A stretch of DNA of 64,000 bases from Ooceraea biroi (GCF_003672135.1 NC_039518.1:7380136-7444135); one strand, 5' to 3'; positions 46,753 through 59,678 are shown, numbered from the stretch's first letter. Translations and numbers: made by a program. Notes: generated from the sequence alone by a model not told the origin.

Positions 46753-49270
46753 GCCACGTGTCGTCCGCGTTGCGGAGGAAGCGAGCTGCATCGCGGCATG
46801 AGGTCATCCGCACGCGAACACGACACCGTCGTTCTTGTCGAAACAGCGGGATCTGCGGCTTGACACGGGTATCGCGGAGAATCCCGGGACCGGGAAGATC
46901 CTGCTAACGAATCCGGTGATTTATCTGTTTTCGTGGGCGCGCATGCGGTGCGACGGAAGCTTCAGTTACACGTTGCTCCTGAGTTATCGTCGCTTCTCGG
47001 CGCTCGCGGATCGACGAGCGGATCCCGATGCGACGCTAAAAGCCGACAGGTCGAGTACATCTCGAGAGTATCCTGTATCCCGTCTCGTGAAGATGATTTT
47101 TCAGCTCGGTGGAACTCGACTCCGCGGGAGACGACTGCCAAGCGAGCACATACATATATCCCGCGCTCGCGGCCACGCCATAATTAATCCAATTCGCGTT
47201 CAACCTCGACGCAGGTCGGCCTCGCGGATCTTCTTCGCTGTCCTCCCGAGGTGGATGGGCTCAGCGTGGCCGTGCCGAGCCGAGCCGAGCGGAGGGATCT
47301 CGGAGATAGGATCTCTGGAACAGGCACGACGGGTAACGCCCGCGTCGTGCCACGCGACTAGACAGATTTCGGGGTGGGAAGAGGAGAGCCAGACGTCCGT
47401 CTTACGTGAACCGAGCGTGACGCGTACGCGGCTTGACGGACGGCCATATTAAATCAACCGGCCGACTCCGCTCCGGTCCAGGTTTGTTTCTTCTCGCTCG
47501 AGCCGGATTCAATTTTCTCCACCGACGTCTTGCGGACGGATCGAGGGATGCCAGCCGCGTGGCCGAAATTCGCAGACGCCTGACACAATGCCCGCCTTTT
47601 CGACGGGGCGCGGGCCAGCGGTTGCCATCCGTCGTCTTGTTTGCGCATGCGGAAGGATGGACAATCTGATAATTAATTCCTGCGGATTTCATTTACGATT
47701 CGCTCCGCTGGATGATTCCTTTGCCGTGGCCACCAAGCGCGAACATTTCACGGTGGTGTTTCTAAATAGGAAATTACTGGGTGGTACTGCAGACCCGCAG
47801 GAATCCCCGCAGGAACGTGGTAAAAGTATCCTTAAATCCCGCGGGATTTATGGCGGTGCCCGGTTTACAAAAAGCGCAAAAACGCCGTCGTGTATTCGCT
47901 TAAAGCCCGGCTCGACCGGCTCGATTACCTTCGACAGATAGCGACCCAATTAATGGTCGAAGAACGGATGGGGGATTAATATTGATAGAGAGGGAAGGGT
48001 TGGCCACTGGTTGCTCCTTCCTCCCCTTCCCAGCGGCCGTAACGCCTGGACAGGCTGTAAGATAATAGCGGCGTGCAGGCCGAGAGATCGAGGGATCGTC
48101 ATAAACTATCTCAAGGTGTCGAGTTTGTCACGGTCATGCGAGACCGTCGAGTTTTCAAAACAGGATTAGGCATCCGCCGGATCTCAGGAGCGGTGCATAT
48201 CGCTCCCTCCGGCATCCCTCCAGCTCGTCCTCGTCCTCCTCTTCTTTCACGTCCTCCTGCTCCTCGTTCTGCGATCCGGCGAAACGTGCATCGTCCATTT
48301 TTTTCGGTGACGTTCCGTCGAGGCTCCCTTTTTTTCAGCGCGTCTACAGACTCGGCCAGGATTATCCACATCCGGTCATTTATGCTTAATTCTTTCTTTT
48401 TTCTTCCCCCTCCCGGGCTCGCGTCTCTCTTCGTAGGGGCACTGAGAGATATCGAGTGGTTTATTGATCTATCCCGTGGGTGTCTCTATTCAGGCGAGCG
48501 GCTCATGGGGTTTACCCATTGTTCGATTTTCCTCTGCCGTCGAGAGAGCAGCCGCTTCTTCTCTTTCGATCTGATTTGTTCGACTGAGATTCTTCTTTTT
48601 TGCGCTTCCTCTCGCGGTGAGTATCGCAGGCGATTTTAACGCGCATTCCTCTATCTGCGCTGGTTCGAACGAGTCTCCTGAAGTATGACGCGATGCATCA
48701 CGTCGACACGAAGGAAGCTATCTCCTCCAGCCTCCTCGTGCGGTAGCGAGGACGCGTCATCGTGTCGCGGTAATTTATTTTACAGCTGCAAGCCGATGCG
48801 GTATCCGCTTGTTTTCCGTCATTTCTCTCCGACGTAATCCGATGCTCGCAGGATGCCCCATTATCCTGTCGGGGACGTGCCACGGGGAAAGCGGCGGTCT
48901 GTCGACCATGAAGTAGGTCGCTTGCGCTTGGCCACGGAGCTTAAAACATGGAGGATTAGCATAATCGGCCGGTCGGGTAGGAAGCATACTGCGACTTTAC
49001 AGCCTGCGCCCCTCCGCTGCCAAGGAATCCTCTTACGTCGTCGTACATCACACCGGCTACCGTCTCCTTTCACTTTCGACTTCTCGCTCATTTTATTAAT
49101 TCAATGAAGGTGCCGCCGACGTCGTCGCGGATCCGCGAGTCTCCCCGAGCCATTCCGCCTTTGTGCAACCCCTTGTTTCACGATTTCTTTGCATCCCCCC
49201 TTGCAATCACGAGCCACATTCGTGTCTTTCCATTGTGCCCTGTATCCGTAACACGAATGTTACTGATTAT
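46753..49270. other. Unique CpG-rich intergenic DNA
   Basis: Open frames of up to 205 codons (46835-47452 plus, 48073-48639 plus) with basic, low-information composition and rival frames on the other strand. A pyrimidine-rich tract lies at about 48225-48260. No gene is supported. Confidence 0.5.
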
Positions 49271-49272
49271 CG

Positions 49273-50130
49273 CACCCTCAGAAAGGATTTCTGATAACAA
49301 GACGAAAAATATTCTTGACTAATTTAATCGTATTACAAGTATAAAAAATATGAAAATAAAACAATTTTTTATTTAAATCAGTAATTTCTATTCTTCTCTC
49401 TCGAATTAAATAAAATTGTTTTACTGTCTTGAGACAAGAGTAACATGTACACATTTATGCTTATATATTCTTGTATGTAGAATAATTTGATATTAGCGCC
49501 ACTTTATAGTAGGCTTTGTCGATGTCGACGCATCATTTTCTCACAGTCGCTCGTCGACTCGGCGCTTCTGCGTCCTTTATTCGGATAAAACGGCCAATAT
49601 TTATGTGTTGCAATCGAAAATCGGGAAAGATTTACAATGAATAAGTGCAATACTCTACAAGAAATATTAAAAGATATGGAAATGTAAGTAAGTATGTACA
49701 ATATACTTACTTGAGAAATAAGATTCGAGATGAGACATTTCCATACCTTTTAATATTTCTTGTAGAGTATTGCACTTATTCGTTGTAAATAACAGAAACA
49801 CTTTCCCGATTTTCGATTGCAACACATAAATATTGGCCGTTTTGTGCAGATTCTACAAATTCTCTTAGAAGAATAGAATAAGATGTCTTTTAGATCTCAC
49901 AATATTCTGAAATCAAGAATATTTTGAACTTGCTAGAAATTTCTATCTAAATCTTTCTGAGAAAATTAATGAATAGCACCAAGATTATTTGAATCTAGAT
50001 TTTCGAATTTTCTATTCAAGATTAAAATATGCTTCTTTTCAATAATAAATATGATTGTCGCTATAGCGATCTTATTTTATGATAGATTAAAGAGTAATAG
50101 CATTAAGTCCAGAAATCTTTTTTGTGGGTG
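49273..50130. mobile_element. CACCC element, array 3 unit G (reverse orientation)
   Basis: Starts CACCCTCAGAAAGGATTTCT after CG (49271-49272) and ends TTTTTTGTGGGTG at 50130. The unit lies in the opposite orientation to A-F, and its internal palindrome is shorter by one small deletion near 49629. Confidence 0.87.
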
Positions 50131-50325
50131 TAGCGAGAGGGTTGACAATCGTCGTGTACCAGTTATAAAAGACACTGGTCACGTAATCGCGTAAACTATG
50201 TCTAAATAAAACAGGAGGACAAAACAGTTTAATCAAACAAGCTTGAAGTTATGATCGATGCCAATGGTAAGTATGAAAATGGAAGGCCAAGTGATAATCA
50301 ATGATTACATCGCGATTAATCCGTG
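50131..50325. repeat. Spacer 2 between CACCC units G and H
   Basis: A 195-bp segment containing AGTTATAAAAGACACTGG (a TATA-like motif), then an ATG (ATGATCGATGCCAATG) followed at once by GTAAGT, a perfect 5' splice-site sequence. It looks like a captured promoter plus short first exon. The source gene is not recognised. Confidence 0.8.
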
Positions 50326-51192
50326 CACCCTCAGAAAGGATTTCTGATAACAAGACGAAAAATATTCTTGACTAATTTAATCGTATTACAAGTATAAAAA
50401 GTATGAAAATAAAACAATTTTTAATTTAAATCAGTAATTTCGATTCTTCTCTCTCGAATTAAATAAGATTGTCTTACTGTCTTCAGACAAGAGTAACATG
50501 TACACATTTATGCTTATATATTCTTGTATGTAGAATAATTTGATATTAGCGCCACTTTATAGTAGGCTTTGTCGATGTCGACGCATCATTTTCTCAGTCG
50601 CTCGTCGACTCGGCGCTTCTGCGTCCTTTATTCGGATAAAACGGCCAATATTTATGTGTTGCGATCGAAAATCGGGAAAGTGTTTCTGTTATTTACAATG
50701 AATAAGTGCAATACTCTACAAGAAATATTAAAAGATATGGAAATGTAAGTAAGTATGTACAATATACTTACTTGAGAAATAAGATTCGAGATGAGACATT
50801 TCCATACCTTTTAATACTTCTTGTAGAGTATTGCACTTATTCATTGTAAATAACAGAAACACTTTCCCGGTTTTCGATTGCGACACATAAATACTGGCCG
50901 TTTTGTGCAGATTCTACAAATTCTCTTAGAAGAATAGAATAAGATGTCTTTTAGATCTCACAATATTCTGAAATCAAGAATATTTTGAACTTGCTAGAAA
51001 TTTCTATCTAAATCTTTCTGAGAAAATGAATGAGATAGCATCAAGATTATTTTAATCTAGATTTTCGAATTTTCTATTCAAGATTAAAATATGCTTCTTT
51101 TCAATAATAAATATGATTGTCGCTATAGCGATCTTATTCTATGATAGATTAAAGAGTAATAGCATTAAGTCCAGAAATCTTTTTTGTGGGTG
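50326..51192. mobile_element. CACCC element, array 3 unit H
   Basis: An 867-bp unit, same orientation as G, with CACCCTCAG and GTGGGTG ends. Confidence 0.88.
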
Positions 51193-51387
51193 TAGCGAGA
51201 GGGTTGACAATCGTCGTGTACCAGTTATAAAAGACACTGGTCACGTAATCGCGTAAACTATGTCTAAACAAAACAGGAGGACAAAACAGTTTAATCAAAC
51301 AAGCTTGAAGTTATGATCGATGCCAATGGTAAGTATGAAAATGGAAGGCCAAGTGATAATCAATGATTACATCGCGATTAATCCGTG
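51193..51387. repeat. Spacer 2 between CACCC units H and I
   Basis: A second full copy of spacer 2, nearly identical to 50131-50325. Confidence 0.83.
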
Positions 51388-51981
51388 CACCCTCAGAAAG
51401 GATTTCTGATAACAAGACGAAAAATATTCTTGACTAATTTAATCGTATTACAAGTATAAAAAGTATGAAAATAAAACAATTTTTTATTAAAATCAGTAAT
51501 TTCTATTCTTCTCTCTCGAATTAAATAAGATTGTCTTACTGTCTTGAGACAAGAGTAACATGTACAAATGTATGCTTATATATTCTTGTATGCAGAATAA
51601 TTTGATATTAGCCCACTTTATAGTAGGCTTTGTCGATGTCGACGCATCATTTTCTCGCAGTCGCTCGTCGACTCGGCGCTTCTGCGTCCTTTATTCGGAT
51701 AAAACGGCCAATATTTATGTGTTGCAATCGAAAATCGGGAAAGATTTACAATGAATAAGTGCAATACTCTACAAGAAATATTAAAAGATATGGAAATGTA
51801 AGTAAGTATGTACAATATACTTACTTGAGAAATAAGATTCGAGATAAGACAGTTCCATATCTTTTAATATTTCTTGTAGAGTATTGCACTTATTCATTGT
51901 AAATAACAGAAACACTTTCCCGATTTTCGATCGCAACACATAAATATTGGCCGTTTTGTGCAGATTCTACAAATTCTCTTA

Positions 51982-53432
51982 CAAGTAAATCTACGGAAGT
52001 GTCACTCTCCGATTTTTCTGAAATTTGGATATGTTATAATACATGAAAAACTAAGGGACACGTAATTTTTTTAGCAGCGGAAAAACATATTTAGGGGGTG
52101 AAACGACCCCCCAAAATGGGGGGTAAAATGGAACAATTGCGATATCTTTGAGACCAGTGAAGCGATTTTAATGATTTTTGGTATGAAAGTATCTTTCGAT
52201 AGAAGACGAAAATCGGCCTAGGTATGTTAAAAGGGGAGTGAAAATTAGGGGGTGAACTACCCCTAAAGTGACCAATTTCTTGCTGCAAAAAATCAGTTTT
52301 GATCTAATCGAAGTAAAATCTATTAAAACTTCAAGAGGAAAGCTAATTAAGGAACACGTATTTTTTTGTTTTGTTGTATATAAATATTTGGGGGGTAAAC
52401 AATCCCTAAATTGCCGCGTTCGTTTGGCATTGCGCATGAAACACCTTGTGAAACTATATTTTTTAACTGTTCGATCTTTTTAATATATTGGTTTTTTAAG
52501 TCGCTGAATCCGAATCTGAAATCAGATTTTCAAAATTCAATATGGCGGATCCAATATGGCGGACGAAAACTCGAAAAATTACTTGAATAGACAGTAACTC
52601 GACATGCGACTTTCAAAATACAATAAAATCAACTTTTGACATTTATTGTTAGTTATGTGAAGTGAATTAAACATGTTAAAAATATTAATCGTTTATAACA
52701 AAATTGTTTAAACAATGTAGCTAAAAAATGAAATGAAAAATGATTAGAGTGAGTCCCCTTGCCTCTCACTATTTTCTGTAAGTGTGTCAGAACACGATTC
52801 ATTGTTAGAACGCTTATGTACAGGTAACGAAAGATTTTTTTTGTTATTTCAATTTTATTTTTTTTGTCGTTTTAATTTTTTTTGTGTTTTTATTTCATTA
52901 ATTTTTTTATTATTACTTTTATTTTATAAATGGCTGATTTGACAATTAAATCATTTTTTGAAAGTTTTACATACATGATATTCGTTAAAAAAATGTATTA
53001 TGCACAAAGATTTTTTGCACCGAGCACATCTTATTACTGCACACACATTGCAGAACCCGCAAGATGTCTCACAATTTTTAAAACAGAAATCAACGGGATT
53101 ATCAAATTTCAACGGTTTTTCTTTTATATGCCCACTTTTATACCATGAGTATTTAATAAGATTTTGAATTTTCACTCCCCTTCCAACATACCTAGGCCGA
53201 TTTTCGTCTTCTATCGAAAGATACTTTCATACCAAAAATCATTAAAATCGCTTCGCTGGTCTCAAAGATATCACAATTTTTCCATTTTACCCCCCATTTT
53301 AGGGGGTCGTTTCACCCCCTAAATATGTTTTTCCGCCGCTAAAAAAAAATACGTGTCCCTTAGTTTTTCATGTATTATAACATATCCAAATTTCAGAAAA
53401 ATCGGAGAGTGACACTTCCGTAGGTTTACTTG
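51982..53432. mobile_element. Element with 3-bp TTA duplication and about 260-bp inverted termini
   Basis: Starts CAAGTAAATCTACGGAAGTG and ends with its near inverse. The arms extend about 260 bp (51982-52245 and about 53166-53432) and contain several AGGGGGTG/CCCCCT motifs. TTA occurs once in units G and H (49865-49867) and on both sides here (51979-51981, 53433-53435), so the duplication is 3 bp. That length fits PIF/Harbinger-type or CACTA-type enzymes, but the termini do not let me decide. Confidence 0.85.
52951..53175 (-). pseudogene. Cys/His-rich C-terminal fragment, possibly of a transposase
   Basis: A minus-strand frame of 74 residues whose end is rich in regularly spaced cysteines and one histidine (CGFCNVC, RCARCKKSLCIIHFF, then YHVC). 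This resembles the zinc-binding tail of some DDE transposases such as piggyBac-like proteins. It starts next to the right inverted repeat and has no catalytic part, so it would be the remnant left after an internal deletion. A chance reading frame is possible, but the spacing of the cysteines argues against it. Confidence 0.5.
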
Positions 53433-53698
53433 TTAGAAGAATAGAATAAGATGTCTTTTAGATCTCACAATATTCTTAAATCAAGAATATTTTGAACTTG
53501 CTAGAAATTTGTATCTAAATCCTGAGAAAATTAATGAGATAGCACCAAGATTATTTGAATCTAGATTTTCGAATTTTCTATTCAAGATTAAAATATGCTT
53601 CTTTTGAATAATAAATATGATTGTCGCTATAGCGATCTTGTTTTATGATAGATTAAAGAGTAATAGCATTAAGTCCAGAAATCTTTTCTGTGGGTGCG

Positions 53699-55455
53699 CA
53701 AGGCAAAGATTAACGCGAAATCCCTTCTTGAATTTCTCCGTTCACCAGCTCGAGCCGTTCAGCTGGAAGCTGCGGAGGTCGTCGGGGCACCAGTGCTCTC
53801 ATGCTCGGCGGAGGTCGCGGGAAACTCGCAGTTCCTTAGCGGCTTCGGAAATGAATGTCGCTAATTATTCCCGCCGGCCGAGAGCTCAGGTGCCGTAAGG
53901 CACCATGGCGGTAAGGAGTAATTCACGCGCGCGGCCACCTGTGTGTTTTCGCTGCCGAACGCCCGCCTGCCACCCTCGAGCGAGCTCGCGCGGGCCCGCG
54001 ATAAAATACGGCGGGAAGCCGAGTTTATTTATCACGCTGACGTGCGCCATCCCTCACGCTAAATACCAGAAGTGCGTTCATTATTCCCGCTGCGCGGCTG
54101 CTGGCTATCTCCCGGATCCGGGATGAGGCCGGCGCGGTGGCATACCGTGCGCGCGCGAGCGGAGCGATAATTGCGCGCCGGATCCGGAGGAGACGGAGCC
54201 TCGGCGCGAGATAATGGCCGGTAACCTCGGAAGGATCGTTTCCTGTACCCGCACCCCTCCAATCCGCCGTGTCTGACGCGTCTAACGAACGCGGTCGCGT
54301 AAATTGCCCGGCGATTCCGCTCGGGAACCCTGTCGCGTCGCGGGACAGGGATGACACTTCGTAATTAGGTATTTTCAAAGTAGAGACGGCAGAAAGTACA
54401 GCCCTGCGAGTTTTGAATTGACAGCTTCGGTGGGATTAAACGAGGCTTCGCCCGTTCGAGGTTCGCCGCTCGTTTCGCGGCGCGCCTCGATGCGCAGCTT
54501 GGGACGTGCAATTTCTAGGAGGAGGGACCACGCTCGCGCGCGAGTAATCTACGATCCGCCTTTACCGTCGCCGGGTGATTCGAGATTGTGCAAGTATGTC
54601 GGGTCCCGACCCAATCCCAGTACCCAGAATTTATATACAGTCACGAGCTATTTATACGTGCCCTCGCGCCGCGCCAAAGAGAGCACATCACTTCGCTCGC
54701 TCTTTCTCGGGCACTTTCTCACGAGAGAGTCTAATTGGCCTGACCCCGTAGCTGACCATGGACGCAGATGCAACCGCTTCGACAGCCGACGACGGTGGAC
54801 AACGGAAGGAGTGCGTAATTTTTCATCTCAATGACAGATGACCACCACGCATCCCTCCTTGGCCCCGCCTCGTCGTCGGCGCTAAATATCGTCAACCGGC
54901 GTGACACCCTTTGAATTTTCTTTCCCGCGTGATGGTCACACCGCCCCGGTGTCCTCTTCCTTCGACAGCGCGCGTTCAGAGCGCTAATGATGCGAGCGAT
55001 TTGCATATCAATCGCGATCGAGCAATCCTCACGCACGTCTCGACTCGCAGCGGTTATTCGGCGTGCGAGAAACCGTTTCCTCGCGCGCCCGGAACTTGCG
55101 GCTTGTGCGTGAAATTGGGCATCGTGGTATTAATTATTATTCGGGGAACCCTTCCAAGGATGCGACGCACGATCCGCGCCGCGATTAAAGATCGCCGACG
55201 CGCGCCTGGATCGGATGGCTTGTAATTGGAATACAAATTATACGAGTTCCACACGCGCGACTTATTTAAATTCTGATAAGCCGCGTGACGGACGGTATTG
55301 AAAAAGCGAATTTCGCTTTGAGTCCGGCTTCGATGAAAGCCTCGGCCCGTAAGAAATGTGTCACTTCACCGGATCGATTAAGGTGTAATTGTGCCGCGCA
55401 TGGAGGCAACGCCGTTCTCCAACAAGCGCGACCTGCACCATCGATTAACGTCGAT
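53699..55455. other. Unique CpG-rich intergenic DNA
   Basis: CpG-rich sequence with short overlapping frames on both strands (up to 138 codons). None is recognised. Confidence 0.55.
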
Positions 55456-55459
55456 TTAA

Positions 55460-58400
55460 GGGGGGAGCCTGCTTTAGAACGCTGAAAATAAGGTACATTT
55501 TACGAATTGGTTTTGGAGAAACTATACAGCGGATCATTATAAACCTTTGATGCATTTATTAGTACATGTTTAAAGATAAAAAAATTATTTTTCGATTTGA
55601 ATATATCGCTTGTAGAGGTCGTCCTGGAGAAATCTTAGTGCAGCCGCGTCGCCGGCGTTACAAATTGGTGAGCATTCTCCTGCCTCCAAATTTCGTCTAA
55701 ACTGAAAACTTGAAATACGTTCTCGTTATTTATGAATTCCCATCGTCGATGAACCAAAGAGAGAAGAAAAAAGTTGAAAAGTGCCAAAATGGTGGAGCTT
55801 AGAACACAAAAGTACGATTTTTAGGCAAAGTTGTTGAACTTTTTCATGCAAAAATAATTGTTTAACTTAATGTTTTTATGAATATTAAAGGTTCATCGAC
55901 GATGGGAATTCATAGATAACGAGAAAATATTTCAATTTTTCAGTTTGGATGAAATTTGGAGGCAGGAGAATGCTCACCAATTTACAATGCATTTATTAGT
56001 ACATGTTTAAAGATAAAAAAAAATTATTTTTTGATTTGAATATATCGCCTGTAGAGGTCGTCCTGGAGGCATCTTAGTGCAGCCGCGTCGCCGGCGTTGC
56101 AAATTGGTGAGCATTCTCCTGCCTCCAAATTTCGTCTAAACTGAAAAATTGAAATACGTTCTCGTTATTTATGAATTCCCATCGTCGATGAACCAAAGAG
56201 AGAAGAAAAAAGTTGAAAAGTGCCAAAATGGTGGAGCTTAGAACACAAAAGTACGATTTTTAGGCAAAGTTGTTGAACTTTTTCATGCAAAAATAATTGT
56301 TTAACTTAATGTTTTTATGGATATTAAAAGTTCATCGACGATGGGAATTCATAGATAACGAGAAAATATTTCAATTTTTCAGTTTGGATGAAATTTGGAG
56401 GCAGGAGAATGCTCACCAATTTACAATGCCGGCTGCACTAAGATGCCTCCAGGACGACCTCTACAGGCGATATATTCAAATCAAAAAATAATTTTTTTAT
56501 CTTTAAACACGTACTAATAAATGCATCAAAGTTTTATAATGATCCGCTGTATAGTTTCTCCAAAAAGCTTCGTAAAATTATACCTTATTTTACGAATTGG
56601 TTTTGGAGAAACTATACAGCGGATCATTATAAAACTTTGATGCATTTATTAGTACATGTTTAAAGATAAAAAAATTATTTTTCGATTTGAATATATCGCT
56701 TGTAGAGGTCGTCCTGGAGGCATCTTAGTGCAGCCGCGTCGCCGGCGTTGCAAATTGGTGAGCATTCTCCTGCCTCCAAATTTCGTCTAAACTGAAAAAT
56801 TGAAATACGTTCTCGTTATTTATGAATTCCCATCGTCGATGAACCAAAGAGAGAAGAAAAAAGTTGAAAAGTGCCAAAATGGTGGAGCTTAGAACACAAA
56901 AGTACGATTTTTAGGCAAAGTTGTTGAACTTTTTCATGCAAAAATAATTGTTTAACTTAATGTTTTTATGGATATTAAAAGTTCATCGACGATGGGAATT
57001 CATAGATAACGAGAAAATATTTCAATTTTTCAGTTTGGATGAAATTTGGAGGCAGGAGAATGCTCACCAATTTACAATGCCGGCTGCACTAAGATGCCTC
57101 CAGGACGACCTCTACAGGCGATATATTCAAATCAAAAAATAATTTTTTTATCTTTAAACACGTACTAATAAATGCATCAAAGTTTTATAATGATCCGCTG
57201 TATAGTTTCTCCAAAAAGCTTCGTAAAATTATACCTTATTTTACGAATTGGTTTTGGAGAAACTATACAGTGGATCATTATAAAACTTTGATGCATTTAT
57301 TAGTACATGTTTAAAGATAAAAAAATTATTTTTTGATTTGAATATATCGCCTGTAGAGGTCGTCCTGGAGAAATCTTAGTGCAGCCGCGTTGCCGGCGTT
57401 GCAAATCGGTGAGCATTCTCCTGCCTCCAAATTTCGTCTGAACTGAAAAATTGAAATGTGTTCTCGTTATTTATGAATTCCCATCGTCGATGAACCAAAG
57501 AGAGGAGAAAAAAGTTGAAAAGTGCCAAAATGGTGGAGCTTAGAACACAAAAGTACGATTTTTGGGCAAAGTTTTTGAACTTTTTCATGCAAAAGTAATT
57601 GTTTAACTTAATGTTTTTATGAATATTAAAGGTTCATCGACGATGGGAATTCATAGATAACGAGAAAATATTTCAATTTTTCAGTTTGGATGAAATTTGG
57701 AGGCAGAAGAATGCTCACCAATTTACAATGCCGGCTGCACTAAGATGCCTCCAGGACGACCTCTACAGGCGATATATTCAAATCAAAAAATAATTTTTTT
57801 ATCTTTAAACACGTACTAATAAATGCATCAAAGTTTTATAATGATCCGCTGTATAGTTTCTCCAAAAAACTTCGTAAAATTATACCTTATTTTACGAATT
57901 GGTTTTGGAGAAACTATACAGCGGATCATTATAAAACTTTGATGCATTTATTAGTACATGTTTAAAGATAAAAAAATTATTTTTCGATTTGAATATATCG
58001 CTTGTAGAGGTCGTCCTGGAGAAATCCTAGTGCAGCCGCGTCGCCGGCGTTGCAAATTGGTGAGCATTCTCCTGCCTCCAAATTTCGTCTAAACTGAAAA
58101 ATTGAAATACGTTCTCGTTATTTATGCATTCCCATCGTCGATGAACCAAAGAGAGAAGAAAAAAGTTGAAAAGTGCCAAAATGGTGGAGCTTAAAACACA
58201 AAAGTACGATTTTTAGGCAAAGTTGTTGAACTTTTTCATGCAAAAATAATTGTTTAACTTAATGTTTTTATGGATATTAAAAGTTCATCGACGATGGGAA
58301 TTCATAGATAACGAGAAAATATTTCAATTTTTCAGTTTGGATGAAATTTGGAGGCAGAAGAATGCTCACCAATTTACAATGCCGGCTGCACTAAGATGCC

Positions 58401-59678
58401 TCCAGGACGACCTCTACAGGCGATATATTCAAATCAAAAAATAATTTTTTTATCTTTAAACATGTACTAATAAATGCATCAAAGTTTTATAATGATCCGC
58501 TGTATAGTTTCTCCAAAACCAATTCGTAAAATAAGGTATAATTTTACGAATTGGTTTTGGAGAAACTATACAGCGGATCATTATAAAACTTTGATGCATT
58601 TATTAGTACATGTTTAAAGATAAAAAAATTATTTTTCGATTTGAATATATCGCTTGTAGAGGTCGTCCTGGAGAAATCTTAGTGCAGCCGCGTCGCCGGC
58701 GTTGCAAATTGGTGAGCATTCTCCTGCCTCCAAATTTCGTCTAAACTGAAAAATTGAAATACGTTCTCGTTATTTATGAATTCCCATCGTCGATGAACCA
58801 AAGAGAGAAACAAAAGTTGAAAAATGCCAAAATGTGGAGCTTAGAACACAAAAGTACGATTTTTAGGCAAAGTTGTTGAACTTTTTCATGCAAAAATAAT
58901 TGTTTAACTTAATGTTTTTATGAATATTAAAGGTTCATCGACGATGGGAATTCATAAATAACGAGAAAATATTTCAATTTTTCAGTTTGGATGAAATTTG
59001 GAGCAGAAGAATGCTCACCAATTTACAATGCCGGCTGCACTAAGATGCCTCCAGGACGACCTCTACAGGCGATATATTCAAATCAAAAAATAATTTTTTT
59101 ATCTTTAAACACGTACTAATAAATGCATCAAAGTTTTATAATGATCCGCTGTATAGTTTCTGCAAAAAATATTCGTAAAATATACCTTATTTTCAACGTT
59201 CTAAGCAGGCTCCCCCCTTAACGCTGCGCTGCGAACGGCGAATGTAATGATGATACTCGTAATGCACGCGAAGAAGAAAGTTGAAAAGTGCCAAAATGGT
59301 GGAGCTTAGAACACAAAAGTACGATTTTTTAGGCAAAGTTGTTGAACTTTCATGCAAAAATAATTTTTAACTTAATGTTTTTATGAATATTAAAGGTTCG
59401 TCGACGATGGGAATTCATAGATAACGAGAAATATTTCAATTTTTTCAGTTTGGATGAAATTTGGAGGCAGGAGAATGCTCACCAATTTACAAGGCCGGCT
59501 GCACTAAGATGCCTCCAGGACGACCTCTACAGCGATATATTCAAATCAAAAATAATTTTTTTATCTTTAAACACGTACTAAGAATGCATCAAAGTTTTAT
59601 AATGATCCGCTGTATAGTTTCTGCAAAAAATTCGTAAAATTATACCTTATTTTCAACGTTCTAAAGCAGGCTCCCCCC
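55460..59678. mobile_element. TTAA foldback composite array (GGGGGGAGCC family), locus 2
   Basis: 4.2 kb flanked by TTAA (55456-55459 and 59679-59682). Inside, palindromic modules repeat with a period of about 651 bp (module joins near 56587, 57238, 57890 and 58541, each TTTTACGAATTGGTTTTGG). There is one aberrant template-switch join near 55988. The last part repeats the layout of locus 1: unit, TTAA, the same 50-bp segment (59222-59271), then a left-truncated unit ending GGCTCCCCCC. Repeated 64-residue open frames inside are shadows of the palindrome. Confidence 0.88.

Larger units (their letters stand above)
51388..53696. mobile_element. CACCC element, array 3 unit I, with nested TTA element
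   Basis: Starts CACCCTCAG and ends TTCTGTGGGTG at 53696, followed by CG. A 1451-bp element with a TTA duplication (51982-53432) splits it at CTCTTAGAAG. The outer flanks of array G-I are CG on both sides (49271-49272 and 53697-53698), consistent with a 2-bp duplication. Confidence 0.87.

Noticed and set aside
46835..48639. Open frames of 205 and 188 codons as possible genes
   Set aside because: Low-information composition, competing frames on the other strand and no family resemblance.
52091..52437. Minus-strand frames inside the TTA element
   Set aside because: They read mostly through the inverted terminal repeat and G/C-run motifs and resemble no protein.
56297..58444. Repeated 64-codon frames (56297, 56948, 58250)
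   Set aside because: They recur only because the foldback module repeats, and they run through the palindrome arms. No protein family is evident.
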